Positions 25,196 to 38,522 of a stretch of DNA of 64,000 nt are shown here, piece after piece. The notes beneath the pieces were generated by a model. It was not told the origin of the DNA. It was given only the letters and a program-made list of their open reading frames with translations, and ran no database searches. The stretch covers positions 2,729,376 through 2,793,375 of the forward strand of contig OY848918.1 in assembly GCA_963693285.1 (NCBI GenBank). Reading direction: 5' to 3'. Within the stretch, counting starts at the first letter, position 1. Each line of letters starts with the position of its first letter. Made by a program: the position numbers and the translations under genes. This stretch comes from Xestospongia muta (lineage: Eukaryota > Porifera > Demospongiae > Haplosclerida > Petrosiidae).

Positions 25196-26130
25196 TTACA
25201 AGACAGTCAACATCAATAACCTGTATATAGAGGATAGGATCAATTTAAATAGATTAAAGATTACTAACTTATACTCTAAAGATAACAACAGATAGATATA
25301 ATATAATGATATAATGATGTCATTTATAGATATAGTACTAATAGTGATGTTAGTAATGTTAAGTTTTAACAATATTGTTAAACTACTCATGTCCCATTTT
25401 GTAACTTGTTGACAATAAAACATTGTTAGGATACTTGTGTACATTACTTAAATAAACAATTTACATATTGTAACATCATTATTAAACTACGTATGTCATA
25501 TTTTGTAAACTTGTTAAAATAAACCATTGTTAGTATAATTATGTACATTACTATATATTGAGTTCATTTACAAACAATAAACAAACTGATGGTATCTGTC
25601 TGTTCATATTGAAGATGTGTTTCATTTATGTGAAATATAATTAGAGTAATGTCCACATGTTATATTAACAGATAAATGAGTAGGATACAATGGAGTACAA
25701 TCAACATCAATAACCTGTATATAGAGGATAGGATCAATTTAATTAGAGTAAAGACCACTAACTTGTACTCTAAAGATAACAACAGCATTATGTGGATTAT
25801 CAGGATCAACTTCAATATGATAATATGTTAATATTACCTGTGGAACTAAGGACAGTATTAATGATATAGTATATAGTGATATTACCTAATGAAGTATTGA
25901 AATAGTACATTGTCTCATTTCCAGTACTAGCTCCATTACTAGTAGCTGATATAGTTACTGCATATATCTCATTAGATATAATGATATCACTTAGTAGATA
26001 ATATATACTAGTACTAGTAGTGGTGTTAGTAATATTAAGTTCTAATATAGTAATAGTATAATAGAGTATAGTACAACCAGGTAGACTTAGAGGAGGTAAC
26101 CATGTCAACAGAACAACTGTACAGTTTAAT
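25196..26130 (-). pseudogene. Fragment of a type-2 receptor ectodomain (FN3 exon and neighbour)
   Basis: At 25812-26108 the reverse strand matches the FN3 exon of genes 4 and 6 (TWLPP, LYYTITILELNIT, YYFNTSLG), followed by degraded pieces of the next exons (VDPDNPHNAVVIF, IDVDCTPLYPTHLSVNITC). A poorer second copy of the FN3 end lies at 25196-25444. There is no signal peptide, membrane helix or ZU5 part, so this is an isolated duplicate. Confidence 0.7.
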
Positions 26131-26184
26131 ATACTAGTTATAATATTAAAATTTATATCAATATATTAATATTATATTTTATGA

Positions 26185-26410
26185 CATCAATATTAATAAT
26201 TACTACTTGATACTAACATGTGACATTAGCTGCTAAATATAATATTACTGAGAATTGTTAACAAGACTATTGTAATAGATTGAGAGCATTGTGTTATATA
26301 ATTTAAAATAATAAGGTAAGAAGTAAAACTAATAACACTTAAGACAAAAAATATTGTGGTACCTCCATATTGTACACCACATGATATAATTATATACAAT
26401 ACTTCTTATG
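26185..26410. repeat. Dispersed repeat, copy A
   Basis: About 220 bp (ATTACTACTTGATACTAACA, CTAAATATAATATTACT, GGTACCTCCATATTGTACA) also found at about 41845-42060 and 50035-50290, both downstream of receptor tails. No coding signal. Confidence 0.65.
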
Positions 26411-26743
26411 GATTCTCCTTCTACAATGTCAATAATATAATATAATATGCTGAGTATTAAGGAGTTACTGTAATACACTGATATGATAAGTAGTGTTTGA
26501 TTGAGTAACACTCATTATTGTTGATATCACAATAACTATTATAATGTCAATATTATAATACTAGTAGTATATACTTCATATATAATGAGACCATGAGGTA
26601 ATAATGAGTGTCAAATAAATTTTGTAAAAGTTTGCAGTACATGTCACTAATAACAAAAGTGAACAATTACTATTTTCGTATAAAATATTAATTCAATATA
26701 AAAATTTATCATTAATTATATAGTAGTCAATTCTATTAAATAG

Positions 26744-29700
26744 TTAATTACTAGCCAAATTTTCATAATCATCATTTTCTTGCTGTTGTTGTTCACCAGG
26801 TAATACTTCATACATTATATCATCATTTCTATTCACTGATGTAGCATATGATACATTATGTTGTGTAATAAGTACTGGTTCATATGCTATATTAGACTGT
26901 GCTATAATATCAGGAGACGTTGTAGGATAATCATATCTTGTTATTTTATTGTCTAGATATCAAAAATATTATATAAACTATTAATTAATATTTATTACCT
27001 TTTTGTTTTCGCTTTAAGTAGACAATACAGAATATACTAAATATTATAACAGCTGTCAGTATGGAAGAGATCACACTAGCTACTATAACTGATACTATCA
27101 ATGTTGTAATAGTAGTACTAGTACTAGTAGCTAATAATAAATTAATATATTAATTAATATTACTATAATATATAACATACCAGTTATTAACTGTTTATAA
27201 ACTACAAGAGAAAATGTATAACTGACATCTCGAAACGAACATGTGTAGTTAGCAGTGTCTTCAACTTGAGGGTTTGTGATGTTAAGTACATTACCAGATA
27301 TGACATCAGGAGGAATAGGTATTCCATTATCACGTCTAAATAGATATATCAATGATGTCATTATGACATATCATGGATATATGACTTACGTCCATGTGAC
27401 AGAAATAGGTGGAGCTCCTCCAGTATCCAAATTACAAACAAGGACTACATCATTACCAGCTGTAACAACTATACTATTTACCACAACTTTTAATTCTAAA
27501 ACCAACATTATAATACAAATTGTGACCACACCCATTTATTATTACCTAATGTAGTATAGTTGATAGCTGGACTGATAAGTTGTGGACAATTATCATTTCC
27601 AATTCTGATCAATCGGATTTCATAAAAGGTCTTTGGCATTAAGTCAGTAAACATGTACTGAGACACATTAGAAGTAAAGATTTTCTCTCTAGTACTAGAC
27701 CAATCTTGACCTATTGACAAATTATAGTCAATTATCTTTTATTATTATATATACCTTGTAGTCGATATTGTAGATGCTGGTCTAGATTCTCAGAGGATGG
27801 AGTCCACCTCACAGTAGCTTGTAATGCAATAATGTTTGATACAGAGAGTTGTAAAAGAGCATCTGGTCACATGACTATCACATGATTATTAAATAAACTG
27901 GAGAGCAAACCTGTTGTTTTTGATATAGTAGTGTTGGGACTTTGTCCACCCTCTATATTAGAGCCAGCAACACTTACACTGTTTGTGTGTATGTGTGTGT
28001 GTGAGAGAGAGAGAGTAACCACAAATAATATCATAGACAAGATTTACCTGTATTTATTTGAGTTTATAAGTGGTTCTACTATATATATCAGGTTAGATGG
28101 TCCTAAGTTACCATGTAGTATATAATCCTCAGCTGATGTAGCATTATTATTTCGTACATACACTTGATAACTTGATATATCCTGTCCACCATTTTCTAAA
28201 GGTGGTTGCCATGACACACATAAAGAGTCAGGGTAAGAAGTAATGTTGAGCATATTAACAGCTAATGGAGCTAGAATATAGACAAATAGATGAATAATTA
28301 ACAACAATAATCTTACAAACCACAACTAAAATCACACTATAATTACTGTCCATTAAGAAACATAAACATTGTGATCATTATGTCCATATAAGGGCATGAT
28401 TTGATATATGGTATGATAAAAATGTCTATTATTAACTTATATCACTACATCGGACAGATTGTTAGTGGCCTTATAGAACTTTTTAGACATCGTGTTATAT
28501 ACACATCTAACTACTGTTCTATAATATCAGTAATATAATACAATAATCCACACATTAGCACCTGACACTATTTCCTTTTCCTTCTCAAGACTTTCCATAT
28601 AATATTGTATACAATATATTAGCACAAACAACACTAAATTAGGACCAAAAACAACTGAAAAGTTTATTAAAGTTACCTATCAATATCATAACATACTAGT
28701 TTGTCATTTAACATCAAACTATCATTATTAATATATTGATTATACTACTAATGTTCAATTCTAATAGTTTACTTACTGACTCTGTACTGAATATTACGAC
28801 AACAATTTAGTTTTCAAAAATAATTCCCTTCTACATTTAGAAGGAATCATATCAAGTGTGTTGATATCATTAATTCCCACAATGTTTGCAAATTGAAAAG
28901 TAAATAAATAGATTCAGAAATGGATACATAACTATGTTGTTATAAACACATCCATTATCATTCATAATAAGAAACCTAATGAGAAATTGATGTATATGTC
29001 CTTATATGGAGATATACATCAATTAATAAATGTACACATAACACAGTAACTTATGATCAATATCAGTTCTTACTATGATATGATGTATATGTCCTTATAT
29101 GGACATATACATCAGATCATCATTATTAAACTACTATGATATGGTTCCTTCTAAAAATAGAAGTTACTACATTTGGTAATAACCTGTTGTCAGTACAATA
29201 GTGTAGATGTTTAGTTAATTTCCACAATGTTTGCAAATTGAAAAGTAAATGGACAGAAATATGTGACTAATGGACACATGTAATGACACAAAATATTATT
29301 GGAAATGGACACTTGTTAACTGATTGTTTGTCACTTATAATATTGTTTTGATAGTACTTAACCTTTGTATGATTTAGTCTAGAAGGTTCCCTTTGCACAT
29401 GTTACTGTAGAACTTTCTAGAATTGTTTATGTACTATATAAGTAACTGATTCTTTTGTTCGTTGTTGTTCTCTCTCATACGCTGTCTCTCATTGATTTTG
29501 ATTCAAGTTACTTTGAGTTTGTTCAATAAACTTTATCAACTCATGATCTAGTCATTCACCGCTGTAAACTCTAACAGGTTATGACTTAATGGATTTATAT
29601 GTAAACAATATGGATATACAAACTAGTAAACGGACATATAACACAGTAACTTACGATCAATATCAGTTCTTGTTGTCACACTGTTACTATCAGGACTCCT

Positions 29701-31815
29701 TCCAACACTATTATTAGCATATACAGTCACTATATAATATGTACCCTTCATTAGATCACCAATATCAACAGTAGTGGGTGAAGCTAATATAATCACAGAT
29801 AACATTGACTGTGACTGATCTACTGGAACATATGTCACTGTAAAAGACTGCACTGGTGTCTGTGTAAATGGATCTCTGTTATCCTATATAAATAAGTAGG
29901 AGTGACATAATAATGATGACATATAGTTAATTGATCATAACATAATTGAACAATTGCAGCTGTAATATTGATAATTTTGTCATGCCAAATTATAACATGA
30001 TATAGTAGCATTAACAGTGACTATATATTAGGAGGTAGAAATAGTGACTATATTAGGTAGTACATTAGCTTATAGGATGATAGAGGTAGTTATAGTGATA
30101 ACACAGTTTGAAGTTATTGAGATGTAAGTTATTTATGTGTGATATAATGTATGTATATTGTAATATTACTTACAGTCCATGATACCCTCAAAGCAGTTGA
30201 ATTGATTACAGTTATAGAGTTAAGAGTTGGAGAAGTAGGAACTGAGAAAGATAAAAGGAAAGACTGAAATGAATATAAACAATTTAACTTACCTAGTGGT
30301 GCAGTTTCAATAGTCACACTCATTGTTATACTAGTACCTACTATATTACTAACATTATTAAGAACAACAACAGTAAAATTGTATATTGTAAGTGGCTCAA
30401 GGTCTAATATAATTGTCTCTGTTTCAGGGACTGGCCCTTTCTTATTAGAGTCAGAACTATTGCTATTACTAATAGCTTCATACGTTATATTAACTCCAGT
30501 AATATCAGCATTGCCATTAAAACCATAAGACCAGATCAGTTTAACAAAATTGGTACCACTTAATTGGGCAGTTAATGAAGTCACAGGAGAAGGAGCAACT
30601 AGAGGGAGAGAGAGAGCAAAAAAGAGAAATTTGTAATCTATCCTTTTTGTTGACCTAATATAACTAACCTTGTACAGTGATATTAAATGCAGAACTGTCT
30701 ATACCAATTATATTTTCTGTTATACACACATAATTTCCACTGTCTTCTAGTCCTTGAAGAGTCAAAGTTAACTCAGTATATGTAGATTGAGTATTGACTG
30801 AAATATGAGTGAAGTTATCAGGATTAAGGACAGTCCCATTATGTTGCCATGTTACATTTTCAGGAGCAGGGTTCCCATCAAAGGTACAGTTAATAATAAC
30901 CATGTTTCCCACAGGTAATGCTAAGCTAGCAGGAGTGATAGAAATGATGGCTACAATATCTAAAATAAAATAATTATATTAAACTAAGGACTCAGAAAAG
31001 ATGAACACATCAACAATATAAGGAGTGCAAAGATTAACTTACATTGTACGTTAATAGTGACATTGGACATAGTAATGTCTGGTACAATATCTTTAGTGGA
31101 CTGACAGATATAGAGTCCACTAGATTGTCTTTGAATGTTAATAAAGGGTATGTTAACAGGAGGATTTGTGACTTTATTTGTTAGATTACCACCAGTACTG
31201 TCGAACCATTGATAGAATGTAGTCCCAAGATTAGTATTACCAGGATTATCACATGAGATGGTAAGAGTTGTACCTTCTTTAACATCAACTACACCATTAT
31301 GAGACAAGGTGGGATTTCTGAAGACTATTTAGAGAATATAATATGTTAGAGTATCATATATATATATAACTTACTAAATTCTGCTATGGTAATATTATAT
31401 TCATAATTCTCTGACAATGAGCTACATGTCAGAACACTTCCAACATCAAGTACATTGCCAGGATTTGGTAGTATTAATCTATTATTGGTAGGAGTAGTCA
31501 GAATATCTCCATTCATACTACCATTAGTTAAAACAGTACCACTAAGTGTCCACACAATATCAGTAGGGCATGGAGGATCTGCAGTTGTAAAACAACATCG
31601 AAAACAGAAAGGATTGCTAAGTGGTACAGGATATGACTGAGGACCAAAAAAGTTACGAACATTAGCATTAGAAGGACACTGTTGACCTTGTACACTACCT
31701 ACTATACAGAGAGAAACAGAACAATACTCGAGGTAATACATAGTAATTAGAGATGTACTGCTGCCAACCTACCTAACACTAGAGTAGCTACAACACAATA
31801 GACTATCAGCAACAT
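26744..31815 (-). CDS. Ig/fibronectin type III single-pass membrane protein
   Basis: ATG at 31815 opens a signal peptide (MLLIVYCVVATLVLG), exon 1 31815-31773. Then a Cys-rich Ig-like module (31701-31375), an Ig domain (about 31325-31045; ISCDNPG..YICQS), a second Ig (about 30958-30672; CTFDGNPAPENVTWQHNG..YVCI), FN3 repeats (about 30600-30294; 30240-30175 with 29878-29655; 28270-28060; 27870-27550), a further Ig (about 27495-27190; LVCNLDTGG..YTCSF), a membrane helix near 27110-27020 and a short tail with tyrosines (YDYP, YEPV, YEVLPG, YENLAS), stop at 26746-26744. Many N-glycosylation sequons fit an extracellular role, and the tail tyrosines could bind SH2 proteins. The plan is that of adhesion molecules or receptor-phosphatase ectodomains, but no catalytic domain follows. 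Unrelated to the ZU5 family, though on the same strand. Confidence 0.78.
28987..29114. repeat. Two related palindromes in an intron of the Ig/FN3 gene
   Basis: Palindromes at 28987-29022 (one mismatch) and 29081-29114 (perfect arms TGATGTATATGTCC). Between them is a partial copy of the exon edge near 29640-29675 (ACACAGTAACTTATGATCAA). Looks like small inverted-repeat elements with local duplication. Confidence 0.7.
29210..29580 (+). other. Possible solo LTR or promoter-like insertion in the Ig/FN3 gene intron
   Basis: Contains a TATA-like CTATATAAG (29434), an AATAAA-like signal (29525), and ends CTCTAACA followed by GGTTATGAC, similar to an LTR end with a primer site. No target duplication or internal coding part was found. 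Weak. Confidence 0.25.
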
Positions 31816-31934
31816 AGCAACTTGATTACTTCCTTTTTCTTATCACTGATCAACATCAGTACAATGTTTATCTTTTGTTGTGTAAATCCTAACTTCTGAC
31901 ACAAAAGGAATGCTTGGAACTTCTCAATCTTGCT

Positions 31935-31972
31935 AGGCCAGCCCCTTCCTCTCTAAGAAAAGGGGCTGGCCT
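31935..31972. repeat. GC-rich hairpin
   Basis: AGGCCAGCCCCTT pairs with AAGGGGCTGGCCT across a short loop. Unusually GC-rich here. It lies 120 bp upstream of the Ig/FN3 gene start. Function unknown. Confidence 0.75.
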
Positions 31973-32395
31973 CACCGGACTAGCTAAAATAGGTATCTTT
32001 TGTAATTTATTTTGTTACGCTACTATAACAACTGAATTAATTTAAATCCTGCAAACTTACCTTAATATCTAACCCAGTCATGGAACCAACTTCTCTCTAG
32101 CTACTCGATTAATACGGTTTAGGGTATGCAAACTGTATTATGTCACATACATATATAGTCTATACAATCTATGATTATTTAATTTTTTGATTATAGGTGC
32201 CGATAATTGACCACGCCTCCAGAAAAATATGCGGTAATTTACGCCCATGTAGCGAACCATTTTTGTATACCATATCATTCCAACTTGCTGGGAAGCAGTA
32301 AATAACAATTAATATCTAATAATTCATCAATACTAATATTTGGATTCACAACCACGCCTATTATAATAATGAATAACCAGTAAAATGTAAACCAT

Positions 32396-32467
32396 TAGTC
32401 TCAGTACTAGACGTTTCACTAAGGGAAAGAAACTCTCCCCTAGCGAAACATCTGGTACTGAGACTAG
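32396..32467. repeat. Imperfect inverted repeat (small element)
   Basis: Arms TAGTCTCAGTACTAGACGTT and a diverged complement around a short centre; resembles a miniature inverted-repeat element. Confidence 0.65.
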
Positions 32468-33117
32468 TAAACCATTTAATGGGGGAGCCTGATTGAGCTA
32501 TCATTGTAACAGCATTAGATTACAATATTAAAAACAAACTTTATATTTTATCCTACAGAAATTAAAATAATCAATAACCTACAGTCCACCTATTTGATTT
32601 TACAGAAATTACAAAAAAGAAACCAGTACTATTAAATTATTTCAATCTTACTTATGATGTCCTTGTAGTTTATAAAAAAATTCATTTTTATTTTCTCTCT
32701 TCAGTTGGTATCATGACATTTTATCTAATTTCATATATATCGTCTAACATAATGCACTGTTGACTCAGCAAGCCGTCTCTGTCTTCTTTGTTATAACTTA
32801 CCTCTCTTTCTTCTTTAATCAGCATTGAATGCCTTGCCATATATCTTGCAATCTTTTCTTAATCTTTCTTCTTTGTCCCTAGGCCTTGTTGTCTCAGATG
32901 CATGAGACCTCTCTGAAGACTAGTGGTATATAAATTGTCTTGTATGAAAACAGTTTTGGTACAATTAAAATTTTACAAATAATATGACTCATTTTAAAGT
33001 GAAAAATTAATATTTATTATTACAAATGCCTTTGACCAATTATAATATACTTATTACAGAAATATTTTATACATTAATGTAAGTTACAAAGTATTAAATT
33101 CTGCCACATATCACTGT

Positions 33118-36100
33118 CTAATCTTCCTCATGTTGTGATGTTCTAACTACAAACAAAGTTGATGTTTCATTCTTAATGTCTTTTGGTAGAACATCATGTA
33201 TACCAGAGTTCTCTTGTTGAGAGGGCTAATATTAAAAATAAATACTAAACAAAATAAAGACAATATAACATACCTCCTCTGAAGGAATTATAGATGGTTT
33301 ATTTAGAAGGCCTTGTATTTCCATTTCTGCTACTTTGATAGGTACAAAAAGATCTTGCTGCTGATGTGTTGATAACAATTCTTTAAAATTTGTTATTGAT
33401 GATTGAAATCTGTCAATATAAACAGAAATAACAACTATAACAATTGAGTATAAATAAAGCAATGACATCACACATGCCAGCAACATATATGCTGTTCATA
33501 AATTGAAAATACTAGTTATCAACTTATAATAGTAACTTCACAAATATTAAATATACATATACCTTGCTTCTTGAGTGCTGTTGTGACTTGATACACTGGG
33601 AAGTGGGTATATATCTGAAAAGTTCGTGTCATATACGTACATATAAAAGGTTCTACATATAAATAATTGTATATATCCTCTTCCTCATATTTTTGATATT
33701 TTTCTTGATGGAGAGAGGTGTTATTAAATTTATACATATCCTTACCAGGTGACATGGTTTGAGAGTAAACACCATTAAAGACATTACAAAGAGAACAGTA
33801 CACACCACCTGATTCTTCCATTAGTTTTTGCTCAGATCTGGTAGATAAATCACTAGCTAGTGGAACTTCTGGTTTATAAGTACTATAGGAGAGAGAACAC
33901 AACTATATGTCACTAGTTATATATTATATAACTAACTTATGATCATGTGTGTTGTCATTGGTAGAGGTTTTGTTGTGATGATCTGGAGTTAATGAATTCA
34001 TCATTTTATCACCAATATTGCTTAAAGTTATATCTTCTTGTTTTATAAGAACATTACAAATTTGTCTTAAAAATTGGACTGGATTATCATCAGCAAAAAT
34101 CTGTCTTTGTAACTCTCCAACTATTTTGGTAGCTTTGTCATATGATGTACCATTCATACTTGTTACATCATTTCTAACACGTGAAGCTAATAACTTCTCA
34201 CCAATAAGACTGTTAACAATACGAAGAGGATCAGCTTCAATAGCATTACAAAGACTAGCAGAATGGACTTAAAATATATATCTCTGATGGATCACCATTG
34301 ACTAAGAAAAGTAGAAAGAGGTAATGATTATTAACTTTACTGAGAGACTTACCAGATGACATGGTCTTGAAGGTATAACATGATACTTGTCATAAAGATG
34401 GTGGTATACACCATATAATTCTTCTCGTGATGATTGCTCAGGATTGATGAAATGATACTTGATGTGAACTGCTATATCAATTAGACCAATTTTACACAGA
34501 GCATCAACTAGAGGGTCTAATAGCTTATCAAAGTTATTAACTCTCCATTGAAGTAGAACTTCTTTAGTACATTGAAGGGATTCATAATATTTTGTTTCAA
34601 TATCATAAAGTTGACCTGGTGTTAGACCAAGTTCATATCCAAAATTAAACCACTTTTCTTTCAGATGATTTTTATTTGTGATAACCTGGAGTATATCTCC
34701 AAACAATGGATCTGTTTCTAGTAAAATAAATTATATAATTGTAATTATAATTAGTATGATATACATATTATATGTTCATACTTTTAGAGAAGCATCCTGT
34801 ATCTGTATCTGGTGTTAAAAGGAGGACTTAAGGGCAAAGAAAGATGGCCATTGCCTACAAATTTGATAGTTAGTAATATTATAAAAATTTACATAACAAC
34901 ATATACCTGGTAAAGTGATTGTAGTTTTAGTAGGAGGAGTTACACCATTGAATGTGACAGTTACATTATGACTTCTTATATTATTTGCACATTTTTCAGG
35001 TTCAAATTTTAGTCGGAAACAAGGAGGGTAGGAACATTTATGTTCTAGTAGATTAAGCATCTCTATGTCATCAGTTGTTACTTCTCCATCTTCACAACCC
35101 ATCACTTTATAATAATCAATGGAGTCCTCTGATATCTACATGTAATAGTTAACTATGATTATCATAACAATATTGCTTACATAACCATAGTTTACTCCAT
35201 AATATGACCAGTCCCAATCATGTATACTATCAGGATCAAGACTAATGGAAACACAACCACTTGCAGTAAATTCCACTGGTAAATAGAATGATTGGTTGTA
35301 GCCCTCTCTATGACACTGTTCCTCTAACATCTGCATCATTAAATGTGTTGGATCATAATGATTAGAATCAAAGTTATTAAACTGATCTTCATACAACCTT
35401 TCTGTCGATATAAAAGGCTAAATTCTACAAATAAAGTATCATCTTCTCTCTTATCAGCTCGAGCTATGAGATATTTCTTTGGTATCTTTTTATAAGGACT
35501 GTTTTTAGTAGCAATACAGTTAGAACAAAAATGAGGAGTTAGGACTTTAACTAGTGTAGACTCAATGGTCACTTGGTAGTGATGGTTTTGTTTAAAAGTG
35601 AATACTTTGTCTCTTGTAAAAGATTCATCATCTGCTATTAGTAGATATAGTTGGTTATTACAATCCTCCATATTAGACACATCAATGTGATGAGGTATAT
35701 ATAATTCAGCTGGTTTTATTAACTGACAGTTGATATATATCCATACAATAGGAGAGATTGGAATATAACCATCTTCAAACTTAAATTTATCACTAAACAA
35801 ACAGATACCAAACCAGACAGTAGCTGTATGTTCTATAGCTTTTTCTGGTATAATGAGAGTAACACCATATTGACTACAATGATGTACTAAACCAGTAGTA
35901 GTGACTGTTAATGGAGTCAGGTTTTTAAAGATAGCTAATGTACAAATAAAGTGATTATAAATAATTTAAAAGTCATATTGAGTTTGAACAAAGCACGTAA
36001 AGCATGACTGCTAATGTAATTATAAATATAATGAATGGTAGATGAATAAATAGATAGCTATAGAGACTAATGAACGAATAGGCAGACAAACGAGTGGACA

Positions 36101-38478
36101 AAAAACGAATCACTTTACATGAATGTTATTTTAATGCATATTAATAATGAATGATAGAATAAGTGAAAAAATGAATCAGCTTTATATTTTACCTGCTATC
36201 ATTCCATATTCTAAACCTACGTATTTCCCGTGTTGCGTTGTTCCAATTACAGATATCTTGTTCTCAGAGTCATTAGACGAAATATCTTCTACTCCTGTAA
36301 AGACCTTGTGACAAGAGGATTAACATCATAATAATATAAAATATAATAAATACAATACATCATACCTCTTTAAGAAGTGGTTCTACCAAAAATATTTCTG
36401 GAAAACAATGTTGTTGCTGTGTTACTGCAAGTTTCTTTGAGGAGATAATATATATATAATACTACATGGACACTTACTGTTGAGTCTTTATTGAGTGAAT
36501 CAAATACCACTTCAGCTGTCTCATTACTAATAAGTTGTGGTACAATCGCTGATTTAATTGAGCTTTGAAGAGGTGATGGATCTACCATCTCTGGAGCTAT
36601 TTCAAGGGAAGCTATATCAACATCATCATTTGGATAAGATAAAGATACTTCAGTTTTGTTGCTATAATAGGTTCCTAAGAAGCTATAATGAGAGAATAAG
36701 TTAAAAGTAGTGCTGTATACGTTATTTGCTACCTTAGTTTATTAGGCCCTTCAGAATTAGTAATACAAGGTTGATTTTCTCCAACTTCAATCCCCTATAT
36801 AAACAATATAGTACCTGTGTGATTTTTAGGTACTACATTGTCTACCTTATCTAAATCCAAAATGGTATAATGACCAATAATTAATCTTTTGATTTTTTCT
36901 GTTTTCATTGATTGCATAGTCTCCTGAGCTTTGGCTATGATCAAACAATGTTGGTCATGTGGGAAAGCACAGGTCACACAAATAGAGCCTTCATTGATGA
37001 CTTTTATAGAAATCCTCTTACTCAATCCTTCTGGGAAGATATGAGAGATAAGATTTGTGATATCATTTAATGTGCAATTATCAGGGTCCCAATCAAGGAC
37101 AAAAGTGATAATCTCATCTCTAAGAAGAGGAGGAGATATTGTTACTGAAAAAGTTTCCCCTAGACAGTGACGAACATGGACAGATTGGCAAAAGTCCTCT
37201 ACAGTTTTCTTGTAAGACTCAATATATTCTTGGGCTCCTTCTATATTTAATTGTATTACTACTGTCTCTAGATAGTTGACATCAAGTATTGTACAATTGT
37301 CTTGGATGATATTCAACATATCACTGATAGTGTTACAATGAGCTGACAAAGGTCTTAGAGTAGCATCATGTTTCTCCAGAATCTTTCTCATATCTTCCAA
37401 TGAAGGTGGGTTGTTTTCAATTATACTTCTGATTTTGTTTAAAAAAATCCTAAAATTATTTCTAGCTCCGTGTAAACCTATGAAGTGATAATTAATTTTA
37501 TGAAGTTATCAAATTAATGAGTTATACCTTGTTGGGAACTGTTGTTATACTTTGATGTACTGGTCACTGAAATATAACAATATATTTTATTACAGAATAA
37601 TGATAACCTTCATACATTGACAATAAATTTTATCCACTTTACTTATATTCAGTGTAAAAATATTCTGTGTACTATTTCATAGTTGTTACTAACCATAGTC
37701 ATTGAAGATTATATTAGCAACTGGTACATTTTCAGTGAACCGCTTTAATACACTAACAAATATTGCTAGGTGGTGAGGATTTTTATGCACAGCACCGCAT
37801 ATAGCACTCAACAAGATTCTCCTCCTTGATTCAGATTGTCCACTATCCAATATTTGAGATAACATTGTTTCAGTAATTATCTTCTCTTCACAAAGGAGTT
37901 GTGCCACATTGATAGGATGATGTAGATGTTGAGATAGGGTCCCATAATGAGAGAGTAATATATCACTAGCTTTATCTTCAAGCCATATCTGATGACCTGG
38001 TAATGATAATTTAGCATTATGATCTCTTTCTATATCAAAACTTATACTAGTCCTATCCGGTGATAATGTGAACATACTTGATTGACTTCTATTTAAATAA
38101 TCTTCATAGCTTGAACTATTTTGTAGACTAGATAGAGAGAGACATATTGAGCCTAAAATATTTTTACAATACTACCCAATGATATGTTTACATAACCTGT
38201 TGTGGACACTAACCATATGGTTTACTTTAAAATAAAAACAGATGTCATCTAATTTTATATAGCCATCTACATTTCTCTAATATATATAATTATATATATA
38301 TATGACTTAGTGTCATTTGGCCTACTTTTTGCAAGTTTGTGTCGACTTGCCTAAATATGTATATTAGCTTGCTTAATTAATTAGAAGTGATAACTGCTTT
38401 AAAATCTTAACACTTTTAGGCAAGTTGATACAAAAGTATAAAAAGTAGGTAAAATGGGATTAGACTAAATAGGAATAT

Positions 38479-38522
<44 letters not shown>

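Larger units (their letters stand above)
31816..33117. other. Intergenic spacer with two hairpins
   Basis: Separates the Ig/FN3 gene from gene 4. It holds a GC-rich hairpin (31935-31972) and a longer imperfect one (32396-32467). No supported exon. Confidence 0.55.

Noticed and set aside
29210..29580. Full LTR retrotransposon
   Set aside because: No gag or pol coding sequence, second LTR or target duplication could be found; only a possible solo end is reported.
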